From Bacteroidales bacterium (lineage in GTDB: Bacteria > Bacteroidota > Bacteroidia > Bacteroidales > Muribaculaceae), in contig CAAGDX010000035.1 of NCBI GenBank assembly GCA_900768685.1, positions 3,887 to 67,886 of the forward strand: DNA of 64,000 nt. Direction: 5' to 3'. Numbering within the stretch: position 1 is the first letter of the stretch; each line of letters begins with the position of its first letter. Shown piece after piece: positions 50,267-57,879 of this stretch. Made by a program: the position numbers and the translations under genes. The notes beneath the pieces are model-generated. The model saw only the letters and a program-made list of their open reading frames with translations. It had not been told where the DNA came from and ran no database searches.

Positions 50267-50333
50267 AAAAGTGCGTTTATTTTTCATTTAAAGCACATTT
50301 TTATATCTTTGCTGAAAAATAAAACGCACTTTT
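50267..50333 (+). promoter_or_regulatory. Palindromic promoter of the DUF234 ATPase gene
   Basis: AAAGTGCGTTTATTTTTC (50268-50285) and GAAAAATAAAACGCACTTT (50314-50332, reverse-complementary except for one extra base in a T-run) flank a 28-nt loop. The -7 element TATCTTTG (50304-50311) sits in that loop, 2 nt before the right arm. The predicted transcript starts inside the right arm, and the ATG at 50334 follows the arm directly. An autoregulatory operator or a leader that base-pairs with upstream transcripts is plausible. Confidence 0.65.
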
Positions 50334-51773
50334 ATGGGACTTATAGTAGGCAGAGAAAAAGAAATAAGTGAACTTAATCACTTGTATTGCAGTGATAAAG
50401 CAGAGTTTGTGGCTATATATGGCAGAAGACGTATAGGCAAAACGTTTCTTGTAGATGAAGCATTAAAAGGAAAAATCACTTTTCGTCATGCAGGATTGTC
50501 TCCCGTAGATGAAAGTAATGCTAAAAATAACCTTAAAGAGCAATTAAAGCATTTTTACTATTCTTTGCTCCGCTACGGAATGAAAAAGACGGCATGTCCT
50601 AAATCTTGGCAAGAGGCTTTTTATATGCTTTCCGTGTTGCTGGAAGAAAAAGCAAACGGAGAAAAGCAAGTGGTATTTTTAGATGAACTGCCGTGGATGG
50701 ACACTACTCGTTCCGGTTTCATTACAGCCTTTGAGGGCTTTTGGAATACTTGGGCTTGCCATAGAGATGATATGATGCTTGTGGTTTGCGGTTCTGCCAA
50801 TTCTTGGATGCTGGATAATCTTGTGAATAATCATGGCGGATTATACGGCAGAACAACGTACGAAATTAAACTTAAACCATTCAGCTTGAATGAGTGTGAA
50901 AAGTTTTTTCAAGCAAAAGGCATTGCATTTTCTCGCTATGATATAGTGCAGAGTTATATGATATTAGGCGGAGTGCCGTTTTATATGGGATACATGAAAA
51001 GAGGATTAAGCCTCGCTCAAAATATTGATGCACTTTTCTTTAATCACAATGCTCCGCTCAGAGATGAATACGACAGACTTTTTGCTTCTGTTTTTGCAAA
51101 TCCCGGATTGATGAAAGCAATAATAAGTTTTCTTTCTTCAAGACGGTCCGGGTTCACAAGAACAGAAATATTGGAACATTTGAATATTGATGATAGCGGC
51201 TCGTTCGGGTCTTGTCTTAAGGCTTTGGAGGCAAGCGACTTCATCGTGTCATACGTTCCATACAGCTATAGTAAAAAAACGAAATATTATAAAGTTACAG
51301 ATCCGTTTTGTCTCTTTTTTCTCAAGCATATTACTGATAAAAAGACTATCTCTTCCAATTTCTGGACAGATAATGCTACGTCTGCTTCATTAAATGCCTG
51401 GAGAGGTCTTGCTTTTGAAAATGTTTGTTTTGTTCATATCGCTCAAATAAAAAAAGCACTGGGAATTAGCGGAGTGGCAACCACGGAATCCGCTTGGGTA
51501 GTTTCAGACGATAGGGATGCCACACAAATCGATATGATTATAGAACGTAAGGATAACATCGTAGATATCTGTGAAATGAAATTTTACAACGACCTTTTCT
51601 CTGTCAGCAAAGATTACTATAAAAAATTAGTTCGCAGAAATAATATTATTTCCGGGCATATCTCACCCAGACAGACTATTCACAATGTTCTTATTACCAC
51701 TGATGGACTCACTTACAATGAGTATTCCGGAATTTTCCAAAATGTTGTCACATTAGACAACCTTTTTGAGTAA
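50334..51773 (+). CDS. AAA-type ATPase with C-terminal DUF234 (nuclease-like) domain
   Basis: 479 aa. Walker A GRRRIGKTFL (residues about 30-39) after the opening MGLIVGREKEISELNHLY; Walker B QVVFLDELPWMD (about 113-124); sensor-like VVCGSANSWMLDN; a winged-helix-like middle part (SRRSGFTRTEILEHLNI). The C-terminal domain, ATQIDMIIERKDNIVDICEMKF, has the spacing of a PD-(D/E)xK nuclease fold (D-x-E-x-K), typical of DUF234. This family is multicopy in Bacteroidota and archaea and of unknown function, possibly mobile or toxin-like. Flanked by a palindromic promoter upstream and a direct repeat directly after its stop. Confidence 0.88.
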   Translation: MGLIVGREKEISELNHLYCSDKAEFVAIYGRRRIGKTFLVDEALKGKITFRHAGLSPVDESNAKNNLKEQLKHFYYSLLRYGMKKTACPKSWQEAFYMLSVLLEEKANGEKQVVFLDELPWMDTTRSGFITAFEGFWNTWACHRDDMMLVVCGSANSWMLDNLVNNHGGLYGRTTYEIKLKPFSLNECEKFFQAKGIAFSRYDIVQSYMILGGVPFYMGYMKRGLSLAQNIDALFFNHNAPLRDEYDRLFASVFANPGLMKAIISFLSSRRSGFTRTEILEHLNIDDSGSFGSCLKALEASDFIVSYVPYSYSKKTKYYKVTDPFCLFFLKHITDKKTISSNFWTDNATSASLNAWRGLAFENVCFVHIAQIKKALGISGVATTESAWVVSDDRDATQIDMIIERKDNIVDICEMKFYNDLFSVSKDYYKKLVRRNNIISGHISPRQTIHNVLITTDGLTYNEYSGIFQNVVTLDNLFE

Positions 51774-51781
51774 AAATACGG

Positions 51782-51836
51782 TTATTCGTCCGAAAAAAAT
51801 GTGGTCTATGCTTGATTATTCGTCCGAAAAAATGTG
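51782..51836. repeat. Direct repeat TTATTCGTCCGAAAAAA..TGTG, two copies
   Basis: Copies at 51782-51803 and 51816-51836 differ by one A in the A-run. They begin 9 nt after the ATPase stop codon. The consensus shares TTATT, CG and AAATGTG with the orphan palindrome at 22669, but the relation is only suggestive. Confidence 0.75.
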
Positions 51837-51912
51837 ATTGTGGCAATAAAACTGTATTAAACATTATTGCATTGGAAGAAAAACTCCGGTAGTAAATCAT
51901 TCATTTTTTGTA

Positions 51913-51929
51913 ATTATGAAACAGGCTCT
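51913..51929. repeat. 17-nt direct repeat, left copy
   Basis: ATTATGAAACAGGCTCT, identical to 54002-54018. The two copies bracket the esterase gene and the glycosidase remnant (about 2.1 kb). Confidence 0.75.
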
Positions 51930-51987
51930 AAAACAAATCGTAATTTTGAATTCAAAATAAAATACTTAATATAAAATACGTATCATC

Positions 51988-53646
51988 ATGAAAAATATGT
52001 TTTCAAAAATTGCAGGTATCGCCGTTCTCGCTATGGCTGTTTCTTGCTCAAACAGCGAAACTAAAACAGACGCTGTTAATCCTAATGTAGTATCTCTGAA
52101 CCCTCCTACAGTTCACGTTGCACAAGGCGACCTTCAGGGCGTTGACTGCTCAGGCGTGAAAGTTTTCAAAGGTGTGCCTTTCGCAAAAGCACCTGTAGGC
52201 GACCTCCGCTGGAAAGCTCCGCAGCCGGCAGAAAGCTGGGAAGGCATCCGCATGGCAGATGAATTTGGTCCTAACCCAATGCAGGAAAATATTTTCGGTG
52301 ACATGATGTTCAGCACAGACAAAATGAGTGAAGACTGTCTTTATCTCAATATCTGGACTCCTACTCAAACATACAACGAAGGTCTCCCTGTATTTATATA
52401 TTTCAATGGTGGCGGTCTTATGTGCGGTAGCGGTAGCGAACCTCGCTATGCAGGTATGACTTTCGCTCGCAACGGGGTGATTGCTATCACTGCAAACTAT
52501 CGTGAAGGCATCTTCGGTTTCCTTGCTCATCCGGAACTCTCTGCCGAAACAGAATACAAAGGCTCAGGTAACTACGGTCTCCTTGACCAAGTCGCTGCTA
52601 TACAATGGGTAAAAGACAATATCGCTTCTTTCGGCGGTGACCCGAACAAAATAACTATCATGGGTGAATCTGCAGGTTCTTTCTCTGTAAGTGCACTTAT
52701 GGCTTCTCCTCTCAGCCGCGGACTTATCGCACAGGCTATGGGCTCCAGCGGCTCCGTTCTCGGCCAAAACAAGTGGCAGACACTTGAAGAAGCTGAAGCA
52801 GCAGGTGTAGCTAAAGTTCAGGAAATGGGTGCTACAAGCATTGCTGAACTCCGTGCTCTCTCACAGGAAGACCTTATGGCAAAAGCAGGCATAAAGAGCA
52901 TGCCGGAACTCAATATAGACAACTATTTCATGCCAAAACAACCTATGGAAATCTATGCTGCAGGCGAACAGGCTAAAGTTCCTTGCCTTATCGGTAACAA
53001 CAACACTGAAATGGTTCCGGGTTACATTCTTCGCGGTCAAGAACCTACTATCGCTAACCTTTCTCCGATTGTTGAAGCGTGGTTCCAGGCTCCGGCTTCT
53101 GAAGTGCTTCCTAAATACGGCATCAATGAAGATGCAGACATCATGGGCAAACCGGGTTATGTCCTCGCAGGTGATATGTTTATCGCATACAGTACTTGGA
53201 AATGGCTTGATATGCAGCAGGCTACAAGCAATGCTCCCGTTTATCGCTATTGCTACTGCCACCCGCGTCCTGACATGGTTCAGAAAGACGTTGAAGCAGG
53301 TCTTGCAGGCGGTGTGAAGAAAAAAGATTCAGACAAACCTGCCGCTCCGAAAACCCCGGGTGCTATCCACTCTGCAGATATCGAATATCAAATGGGTAAC
53401 CTTTCTACAAACCCCGTATTCGCTTGGAATGCAGATGACTATGCCGTTTCTGAAATCTTTGTGAAATTCTTTGTGAACTTCATTAAGACAGGTAATCCTA
53501 ACGGTCTCGGTCTCCCGACTTGGGAACCAATAAACGGTCGTGAAGTTGCTCCGGTAATGATGATTGACGTTAACAGCCGTCAGGAAATAAATGCAGACGT
53601 TGAAGCAAGATATCGCTTTATTGATGGTAATTTCTTCAAGAAATAA
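51988..53646 (+). CDS. Lipoprotein type-B carboxylesterase
   Basis: 552 aa. Lipobox AVSC (Cys at about residue 20). Alpha/beta hydrolase of the carboxylesterase/para-nitrobenzyl esterase family: SEDCLYLNIWTP, oxyanion hole NGGG in FIYFNGGGLMCGSG, nucleophile S228 in GESAGS, acid E341 (NNNTEMVPG) and H461 (GAIHSADIEY). All three catalytic positions are present, so it should be active. Substrate unknown; surface removal of acyl groups from plant polysaccharides would fit the neighbouring glycosidase remnant. Codon use resembles highly expressed genes. No TAnnTTTG promoter is obvious in the 214 bp upstream. Confidence 0.9.
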   Translation: MKNMFSKIAGIAVLAMAVSCSNSETKTDAVNPNVVSLNPPTVHVAQGDLQGVDCSGVKVFKGVPFAKAPVGDLRWKAPQPAESWEGIRMADEFGPNPMQENIFGDMMFSTDKMSEDCLYLNIWTPTQTYNEGLPVFIYFNGGGLMCGSGSEPRYAGMTFARNGVIAITANYREGIFGFLAHPELSAETEYKGSGNYGLLDQVAAIQWVKDNIASFGGDPNKITIMGESAGSFSVSALMASPLSRGLIAQAMGSSGSVLGQNKWQTLEEAEAAGVAKVQEMGATSIAELRALSQEDLMAKAGIKSMPELNIDNYFMPKQPMEIYAAGEQAKVPCLIGNNNTEMVPGYILRGQEPTIANLSPIVEAWFQAPASEVLPKYGINEDADIMGKPGYVLAGDMFIAYSTWKWLDMQQATSNAPVYRYCYCHPRPDMVQKDVEAGLAGGVKKKDSDKPAAPKTPGAIHSADIEYQMGNLSTNPVFAWNADDYAVSEIFVKFFVNFIKTGNPNGLGLPTWEPINGREVAPVMMIDVNSRQEINADVEARYRFIDGNFFKK

Positions 53647-53650
53647 TTAA

Positions 53651-53770
53651 GAAGTGCGTGCCGCAGACCTGGCTCGGCAACTCAGCATTGAGGAAATTGC
53701 CGGACTGATGCGTTACAGTGCTCATCTGGCTATCCCTGCTAATGAAAAGTGCTTTGGTGCAGGCTCTTAG
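53651..53770 (+). pseudogene. Short remnant resembling the N-terminus of a GH3 glycosidase
   Basis: After an in-frame TAA at 53648, 39 codons read EVRAADLARQLSIEEIAGLM, then RYSAHLAIPANEK, then GAGS and a stop. The pattern (R-A-x-D-L-x-x-x-L-x-x-E-E-x-x-G-L-M, then AIP) is that of the first helix region of GH3 beta-glucosidases or xylosidases. No further GH3 sequence follows. Probably the residue of a deletion; assignment rests on one short motif. Confidence 0.5.
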
Positions 53771-53874
53771 GAATTAGTTAGTTTTTTACACTCTATTTTG
53801 GTTATCATACAGATTTTTTAGTCTCCGGGCAGTGATGTTCGGAGACTTTATGCTCAATAATAATGTAGTGACGC

Positions 53875-53892
53875 GGCATGCCGCGGCATCCC
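53875..53892. repeat. GC-rich palindromic repeat, copy 1
   Basis: GGCATGCCGCGGCATCCC, followed 2 nt later by GTGAAC. Identical 18-mer with the same following GTGAAC is at 63633-63650. Confidence 0.75.
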
Positions 53893-53983
53893 CGGTGAAC
53901 TCTCCGGAAAATACTGAAATCCCATCGTCACAACTTTATGTTTTGCATAATTATGTCTTATGTAGAAAAATAGTTATGTGTAT

Positions 53984-54019
53984 AAGAGCCTGTTAACATT
54001 TATTATGAAACAGGCTCTT
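53984..54019. repeat. 11-bp inverted repeat AAGAGCCTGTT / AACAGGCTCTT (right copy of the 17-nt direct repeat)
   Basis: Perfect stem with a 14-nt loop followed by GGTTTTT, terminator-like on the plus strand. Its right half (54002-54018) is the second copy of the 17-nt direct repeat at 51913-51929. Confidence 0.75.
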
Positions 54020-54022
54020 GGT

Positions 54023-54085
54023 TTTTATCTTCTGTAAACGATAAAATTGCAATTTCTTTAGTTTTATCTTTTGTAGAAGATAAAA
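54023..54085. repeat. Two tandem palindromes TTTTATCTT..GATAAAA
   Basis: Copies at 54023-54046 and 54062-54085, 39 bp apart, each an imperfect palindrome (second copy: TTTTATCTT, TTGTAG, AAGATAAAA). Looks like paired operator sites or duplicated palindromic promoters without a gene behind them. Confidence 0.65.
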
Positions 54086-54164
54086 TAATATTTCTTGAAG
54101 ATTTGTGATGGCATCACTCACTTAAATCTTCGCCGATTCTTGAAGGAAGGATTATGATTATACA

Positions 54165-54207
54165 ACAATAATAAAGGCTGATACTTTCGTATCAACCTTT
54201 ATTATTG
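54165..54207. terminator. Bidirectional hairpin terminator beside tRNA-Gln
   Basis: CAATAATAAAGGCTGATAC, loop TTTC, GTATCAACCTTTATTATTG: an 18-bp stem with one mismatch. It would terminate tRNA-Gln transcription on the minus strand. Confidence 0.8.
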
Positions 54208-54208
54208 T

Positions 54209-54278
54209 TGTCTTACCTGGATTCGAACCAAGACAGGCAGAACCAAAAACTGCAGTGCTACCATTACACCATAAGACA
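54209..54278 (-). tRNA. tRNA-Gln (anticodon TTG)
   Basis: 70-nt cloverleaf on the minus strand: acceptor TGTCTTA/TAAGACA, D-arm GGTGTAATGGTAGCAC, anticodon loop TTTTGGT (TTG), T-arm with GGTTCGAATCC. The last anticodon-stem pair is a T-T mismatch. CCA is not encoded. Confidence 0.93.
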
Positions 54279-54461
54279 ATCATCAATGCTCAAAAAATGC
54301 TCTTCATTTTCTAAAGCGTTGCAAAGGTACAAACTTTTTTTCTTATTTTCCAAATTTTTGAGGACTTTTTTTGTAAATCTTACAAAATTTGGCAAATTTG
54401 GCAAAGTCTATGCTCTTATTTATTATGCATAAAGAATAGATTCAGCATTGCAAACTAATTA

Positions 54462-54482
54462 TGCATTATGCATTATGCATTG
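54462..54482. repeat. 7-bp tandem repeat tract (ATGCATT type)
   Basis: Three consecutive ATGCATT-type units upstream-adjacent to the stop of the LRR gene; same motif as 22784-22858 and 63852-63880. Confidence 0.7.
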
Positions 54483-54512
54483 CTGCAAGCTTTCCGAGTT
54501 TGCAGCAATGCT

Positions 54513-55820
54513 TTATTTCACAAGTTCTTTCTTTACGCTACCGTCACTCATCTTGATGATGTTGATGCCCTTTTGAGGAGTGGAGAGGATGCGACCGGTG
54601 ATGTCGTAGCGAATAGTTTCCACTGCATTTTCTTCTGAAATCAATTCTGCTGCGGAATATTCCGAAAGTTTCTTGATATTCAGGATTTTACCCCAGTTAC
54701 TGTCTGCCTTGTATGCTTCAATGGAGCCTTCCGGAACGTAAAGCGTAGTTGTCTCTGCGAAAGCACTCAAATCTGTACCTGTGTATGCAGGAGGAACAGC
54801 AGCTGCGAGTGTGATTTCTTTTAGTTTGCTGCATGATACAAAATTACCCATTTTGATATTGCTGACGGTGGAAGGCAAGTGCAATGTCTCTAAAGCACCC
54901 ATATTGCGTATCACTTGCTGGTTAATTTCTGCAATACCTTCACATATAGTGAGTTCTTTTATTTTAAATGCTCCGTAAAAAGCGTAGTTGTTAATTGTTG
55001 TAACTCCGTCAGGTACTATATAACTTTCACCCTCTTTATATGAAGGATAAAGGTAGAGCGTTTTCATATCTGCCGTGAAAAGTATGCCGTCAGCTGCAGT
55101 GTATGTGCTATTACCCTCGCTAACGGTGAATTGTTCCAAATGAGAATTACTAAAGGCATCAGGGTAAATATATGTTACGGTGGAAGGAATATTTATTTCG
55201 GATATATAGCAGTATTCAAATGCACGTTGTTGAATTTCCTGAAGTCCTTCATTGAGAACTACTTTTCTCACCATATTTCCGCCTTTGTTACCCGGAAATT
55301 TAAAAAAGGCGTAACAGATACCCTTGGTGTTTTTAGGGAATGTAATCACGGTTTCAGTGGTAATCTCCCCTATATATGCAATGGCATAACCGCCAAAAAG
55401 ATAAACTCCTTCTTCTCCTGTGAGAATTTGGACATAACGTGAATCTGCAAATGAATCTGAGCCTAATGATTCAAGTTCTTCAGGTACGTTTTTTATCTCC
55501 TCAAGTTTGGATGTACCAAAAAATGCATTGTAATAAATCTTCTTGATTCCTTCCGGCAGAGTGATTGATGTCACTTTGGTTTTATCCTGAAATAGTCTTG
55601 CGCCAATTGCGGTAACTACATATTCGTCTGTTCCGTCTGTGACTTTATTTTCCATCACCACCACTGTAGGCAGTTCGGCTGTGCATCGGATTGCCGTAGC
55701 TTCTCCTGCGGCTTCACTCTCGGTGCCATACTGATACACAATACCGTTCACGGTTACTGTTCCGGCTAATGCTGCAAATGCTGTTGCCGCTGAAAATAGG
55801 GTAAAAAACAATTTCTTCAT
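54513..55820 (-). CDS. Secreted BspA-like leucine-rich-repeat protein with T9SS tail
   Basis: 435 aa from ATG 55820 (signal peptide MKKLFFTLFSAATAFAALAG); the longer frame to 55994 crosses the promoter and is rejected. Residues about 65-380 are LRR_5/TpLRR repeats: VVTAIGARLFQDKTKVTSIT, IKKIYYNAFFGTSKLEEI, QEIQQRAFEYCYISEINIPS, TTINNYAFYGAFKIKELTI. The C-terminus VETIRYDITGRILSTPQKGI..IIKMSDGSVKKELVK is a T9SS type A tail. Probable cell-surface adhesin or interaction protein. TAAATTTG promoter at 55901-55908 (minus). Confidence 0.88.
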   Translation of the reverse strand: MKKLFFTLFSAATAFAALAGTVTVNGIVYQYGTESEAAGEATAIRCTAELPTVVVMENKVTDGTDEYVVTAIGARLFQDKTKVTSITLPEGIKKIYYNAFFGTSKLEEIKNVPEELESLGSDSFADSRYVQILTGEEGVYLFGGYAIAYIGEITTETVITFPKNTKGICYAFFKFPGNKGGNMVRKVVLNEGLQEIQQRAFEYCYISEINIPSTVTYIYPDAFSNSHLEQFTVSEGNSTYTAADGILFTADMKTLYLYPSYKEGESYIVPDGVTTINNYAFYGAFKIKELTICEGIAEINQQVIRNMGALETLHLPSTVSNIKMGNFVSCSKLKEITLAAAVPPAYTGTDLSAFAETTTLYVPEGSIEAYKADSNWGKILNIKKLSEYSAAELISEENAVETIRYDITGRILSTPQKGINIIKMSDGSVKKELVK

Positions 55821-55900
55821 AAGTTTACACAATTTTTGAAGTTTAACATTTATTATTATCAAATATTCTTTTTGTTTTATGGACTGTGGTTTGTCTTTTG

Positions 55901-55908
55901 CAAATTTA
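55901..55908 (-). promoter_or_regulatory. -7 promoter element of the LRR gene
   Basis: The minus strand reads TAAATTTG about 80 nt before the start codon at 55820. Confidence 0.55.
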
Positions 55909-55994
55909 CCACAATCCACCTCATTTATATGAAACACTTTCGGACAATAGTTTGACGAAATCGGACAAAATGCCGGAAAACACCGATTATACAC

Positions 55995-56029
55995 AAAAAA
56001 AAGAGTTGAAACTTTCGCTTCAACTCTTT
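55995..56029 (-). terminator. Terminator after tRNA-Pro
   Basis: On the minus strand AAAGAGTTGAA, 8-nt loop, TTCAACTCTTT (perfect 11-bp stem), then a run of T. Confidence 0.9.
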
Positions 56030-56030
56030 G

Positions 56031-56106
56031 TCGGGGTGAAAGGATTCGAACCTTCGACCCCCTGCTCCCAAAGCAGGTGCGCTAACCGGACTGCGCTACG
56101 CCCCGA
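56031..56106 (-). tRNA. tRNA-Pro (anticodon TGG)
   Basis: 76-nt cloverleaf on the minus strand: acceptor TCGGGGC with CACCCCGA end, D-arm TAGCGCAGTCCGGTTAGCGC, anticodon stem-loop CCTGCTTTGGGAGCAGG (TGG), T-arm AAGGTTCGAATCCTT. Confidence 0.96.
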
Positions 56107-56211
56107 TAGGCCTTTCGGCTTAACGGGTGCAAAGTTACTGCTATTTTTTGAATTGACAAAATTTTTTGCACATTTTTTTTTACTTTACTTGAAATGCACG
56201 GGCTTTTTGAC

Positions 56212-56219
56212 TATTTTTG
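56212..56219 (+). promoter_or_regulatory. -7 promoter element of the men operon
   Basis: TATTTTTG matches TAnnTTTG; predicted transcript start about 56226, supporting ATG 56237 over ATG 56222. Confidence 0.6.
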
Positions 56220-56236
56220 CAATGAAATTACTATAT

Positions 56237-57862
56237 ATGAAGACTACAAACAAAAAGACTTGCAACGAACTGGCTGTGCTTTTAGAAGAATATCGCGTAA
56301 AGCATATTGTGGTTTCACCGGGTTCAAGAAATACGCCGCTTATCATGGCTTTTTCGCGTATCGGTGATTTTGAAATGCATTCCGTGATTGATGAACGCAG
56401 TGCCGCTTTTGTGGCTTTGGGACTTGCCAAGGCTACCAAAAGACCTGTGGCTCTTCTTTGCACTTCCGGCAGTGCCGTGCTGAATTATGCTCCGGCTATT
56501 GCTGAGGCATATTATTCTCACATTCCGCTTGTGGTGATTTCCGCGGACCGTCCCGCTGATATGATAGACCAGGACGATGGGCAGACTATCCGCCAAACAG
56601 ATGTGCTGAAAAATTTTACTCGCCATGAGGTTTCCGTACCCGGTGACTATAACGATATTCATGAACAAAGTGTCATTCATCGTAAGATTCATGAGACTCT
56701 TTATGCAATGACGCAAAAGGGTGGAGGTCCGGTTCACATTAATGTGGAAATTTCCGAGCCGCTGAATGAGGAAATATATGTTGATAGAGTAAGTGTCAGG
56801 CAAATCTCGCTGATTGGTGACAAGTACAATCCCGTACAGGAAGATAGGTATAAAAGTGAGTTGGAACATAAAAGAGTGGTTATTGCCATTGGTCCTATGG
56901 ATTATGATGAGCAGTTCCGCGAGATTATGTGCAATTTGTCTAAGCAAGTAAAAATTTTTGCAGAAGGTGTTTCCAATGTGCGAGGCGAAATGGTGATAAA
57001 TGATATTGATGAATATCTGTTGAGCCATGATGTGAAAGAGCCGGACATTGTGATTACTTTTGGCGGAGGACTTGTAAGCAGGCTGCTAAAGGAGAAAATT
57101 CGTAGTTGGAATTGCGAGCAATGGCTTGTGGGTAATCGCGACGGTTTTACCGACTGCTATGATAAACTGACTAAAGTCTTTACTTGCAGTCCTGTTGTTT
57201 TCGCAAATTTGGTATTGAAACTCCGTGGCAGAACGACTCCACGGAAAGATTTGAACTTAAGACAAAAATTTCTTGACGATGCACCGTGGTGCGACCTTAC
57301 GGCTTGTGACTATATCAGCCGGATTACTCCGAGTTATTATAATGTGCATCTCTCTAACGGAATGGCACTACGTTACTGCCAGAGTGTCCTTCTTACAAAA
57401 AAAACGTATTGCAATCGTGGCGTGAACGGAATTGACGGATGTGTCTCTACTGCTCTCGGCGCTTCACTGACAGGTGAAGATACGCTTCTGATAACGGGTG
57501 ATATGTGTTTGCAGTACGACCTTGCGGCACTCTCGTCCGGTCTTGCAAAACCGAATTTCAAAATTGCTGTGCTCTGCAATGGCGACGGCGGCATTTTCCG
57601 CATTATTTCCGCTACAAAAGACGTGGCGGAATTAGATGAATATATCTCACCAAAGGTGAATCTGCCTATAGAGCAACTCGCTGCCGCTTACGGCTTTGAG
57701 TATTACGAAGCCTCTAATTTTGATGAACTTCCTGCAAACTACGACGCTTTCCTGAATGAAGAAGAACGCCCGGCGATTATTGCCATTAAGACGGATTCTA
57801 AAATCAGTGCTCAAGTGATGCAAGAATATTATGAATATTTTAGAAAGAACAAACAAAAATAA
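56237..57862 (+). CDS. menD: SEPHCHC synthase (menaquinone biosynthesis)
   Basis: 541 aa from ATG 56237 (MKTTNKKTCNELAVLLEEY). The 117 codons upstream in frame run through tRNA-Pro and the promoter and are not coding. TPP-dependent enzyme that adds 2-oxoglutarate to isochorismate. Motifs: VVSPGSRNTPL, DERSAAFVALGLAKAT, CTSGSAVLNYAPAIAEAYYS, VISADRP and a TPP motif around LLITGDMCLQYDL..NGDGGIFRII. First gene of menD-B-C-E; menF is not adjacent. Confidence 0.96.
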   Translation: MKTTNKKTCNELAVLLEEYRVKHIVVSPGSRNTPLIMAFSRIGDFEMHSVIDERSAAFVALGLAKATKRPVALLCTSGSAVLNYAPAIAEAYYSHIPLVVISADRPADMIDQDDGQTIRQTDVLKNFTRHEVSVPGDYNDIHEQSVIHRKIHETLYAMTQKGGGPVHINVEISEPLNEEIYVDRVSVRQISLIGDKYNPVQEDRYKSELEHKRVVIAIGPMDYDEQFREIMCNLSKQVKIFAEGVSNVRGEMVINDIDEYLLSHDVKEPDIVITFGGGLVSRLLKEKIRSWNCEQWLVGNRDGFTDCYDKLTKVFTCSPVVFANLVLKLRGRTTPRKDLNLRQKFLDDAPWCDLTACDYISRITPSYYNVHLSNGMALRYCQSVLLTKKTYCNRGVNGIDGCVSTALGASLTGEDTLLITGDMCLQYDLAALSSGLAKPNFKIAVLCNGDGGIFRIISATKDVAELDEYISPKVNLPIEQLAAAYGFEYYEASNFDELPANYDAFLNEEERPAIIAIKTDSKISAQVMQEYYEYFRKNKQK

Positions 57863-57879
57863 AATAAACGATTATAATT

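Larger units (their letters stand above)
53647..54208. other. 560-bp gene-poor spacer between the esterase and tRNA-Gln
   Basis: Holds a glycosidase-like coding remnant (53651-53770), a hairpin AGTCTCCG/CGGAGACT (53820-53848), a GC-rich palindromic repeat (53875-53892), an 11-bp inverted repeat (53984-54019), two palindromes at 54023-54085 and a bidirectional terminator at 54165-54207. No intact gene seen. Confidence 0.75.

Noticed and set aside
50267..50333. Invertible (phase-variable) promoter
   Set aside because: Bacteroides invertible promoters have inverted repeats around segments of roughly 100 bp or more, and a recombinase. The loop here is 28 nt and no recombinase is nearby.
53820..53848. 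Terminator of the esterase gene
   Set aside because: The AGTCTCCG/CGGAGACT stem is good but only TTTA follows on the plus strand, and it is 174 nt past the stop, so I left it as a plain hairpin in the spacer.
55886..56236. 117-codon N-terminal extension of menD
   Set aside because: It is a translation of the tRNA-Pro region (VKGFEPSTPCSQSRC is the usual artefact of this tRNA's complement) and runs through a promoter.
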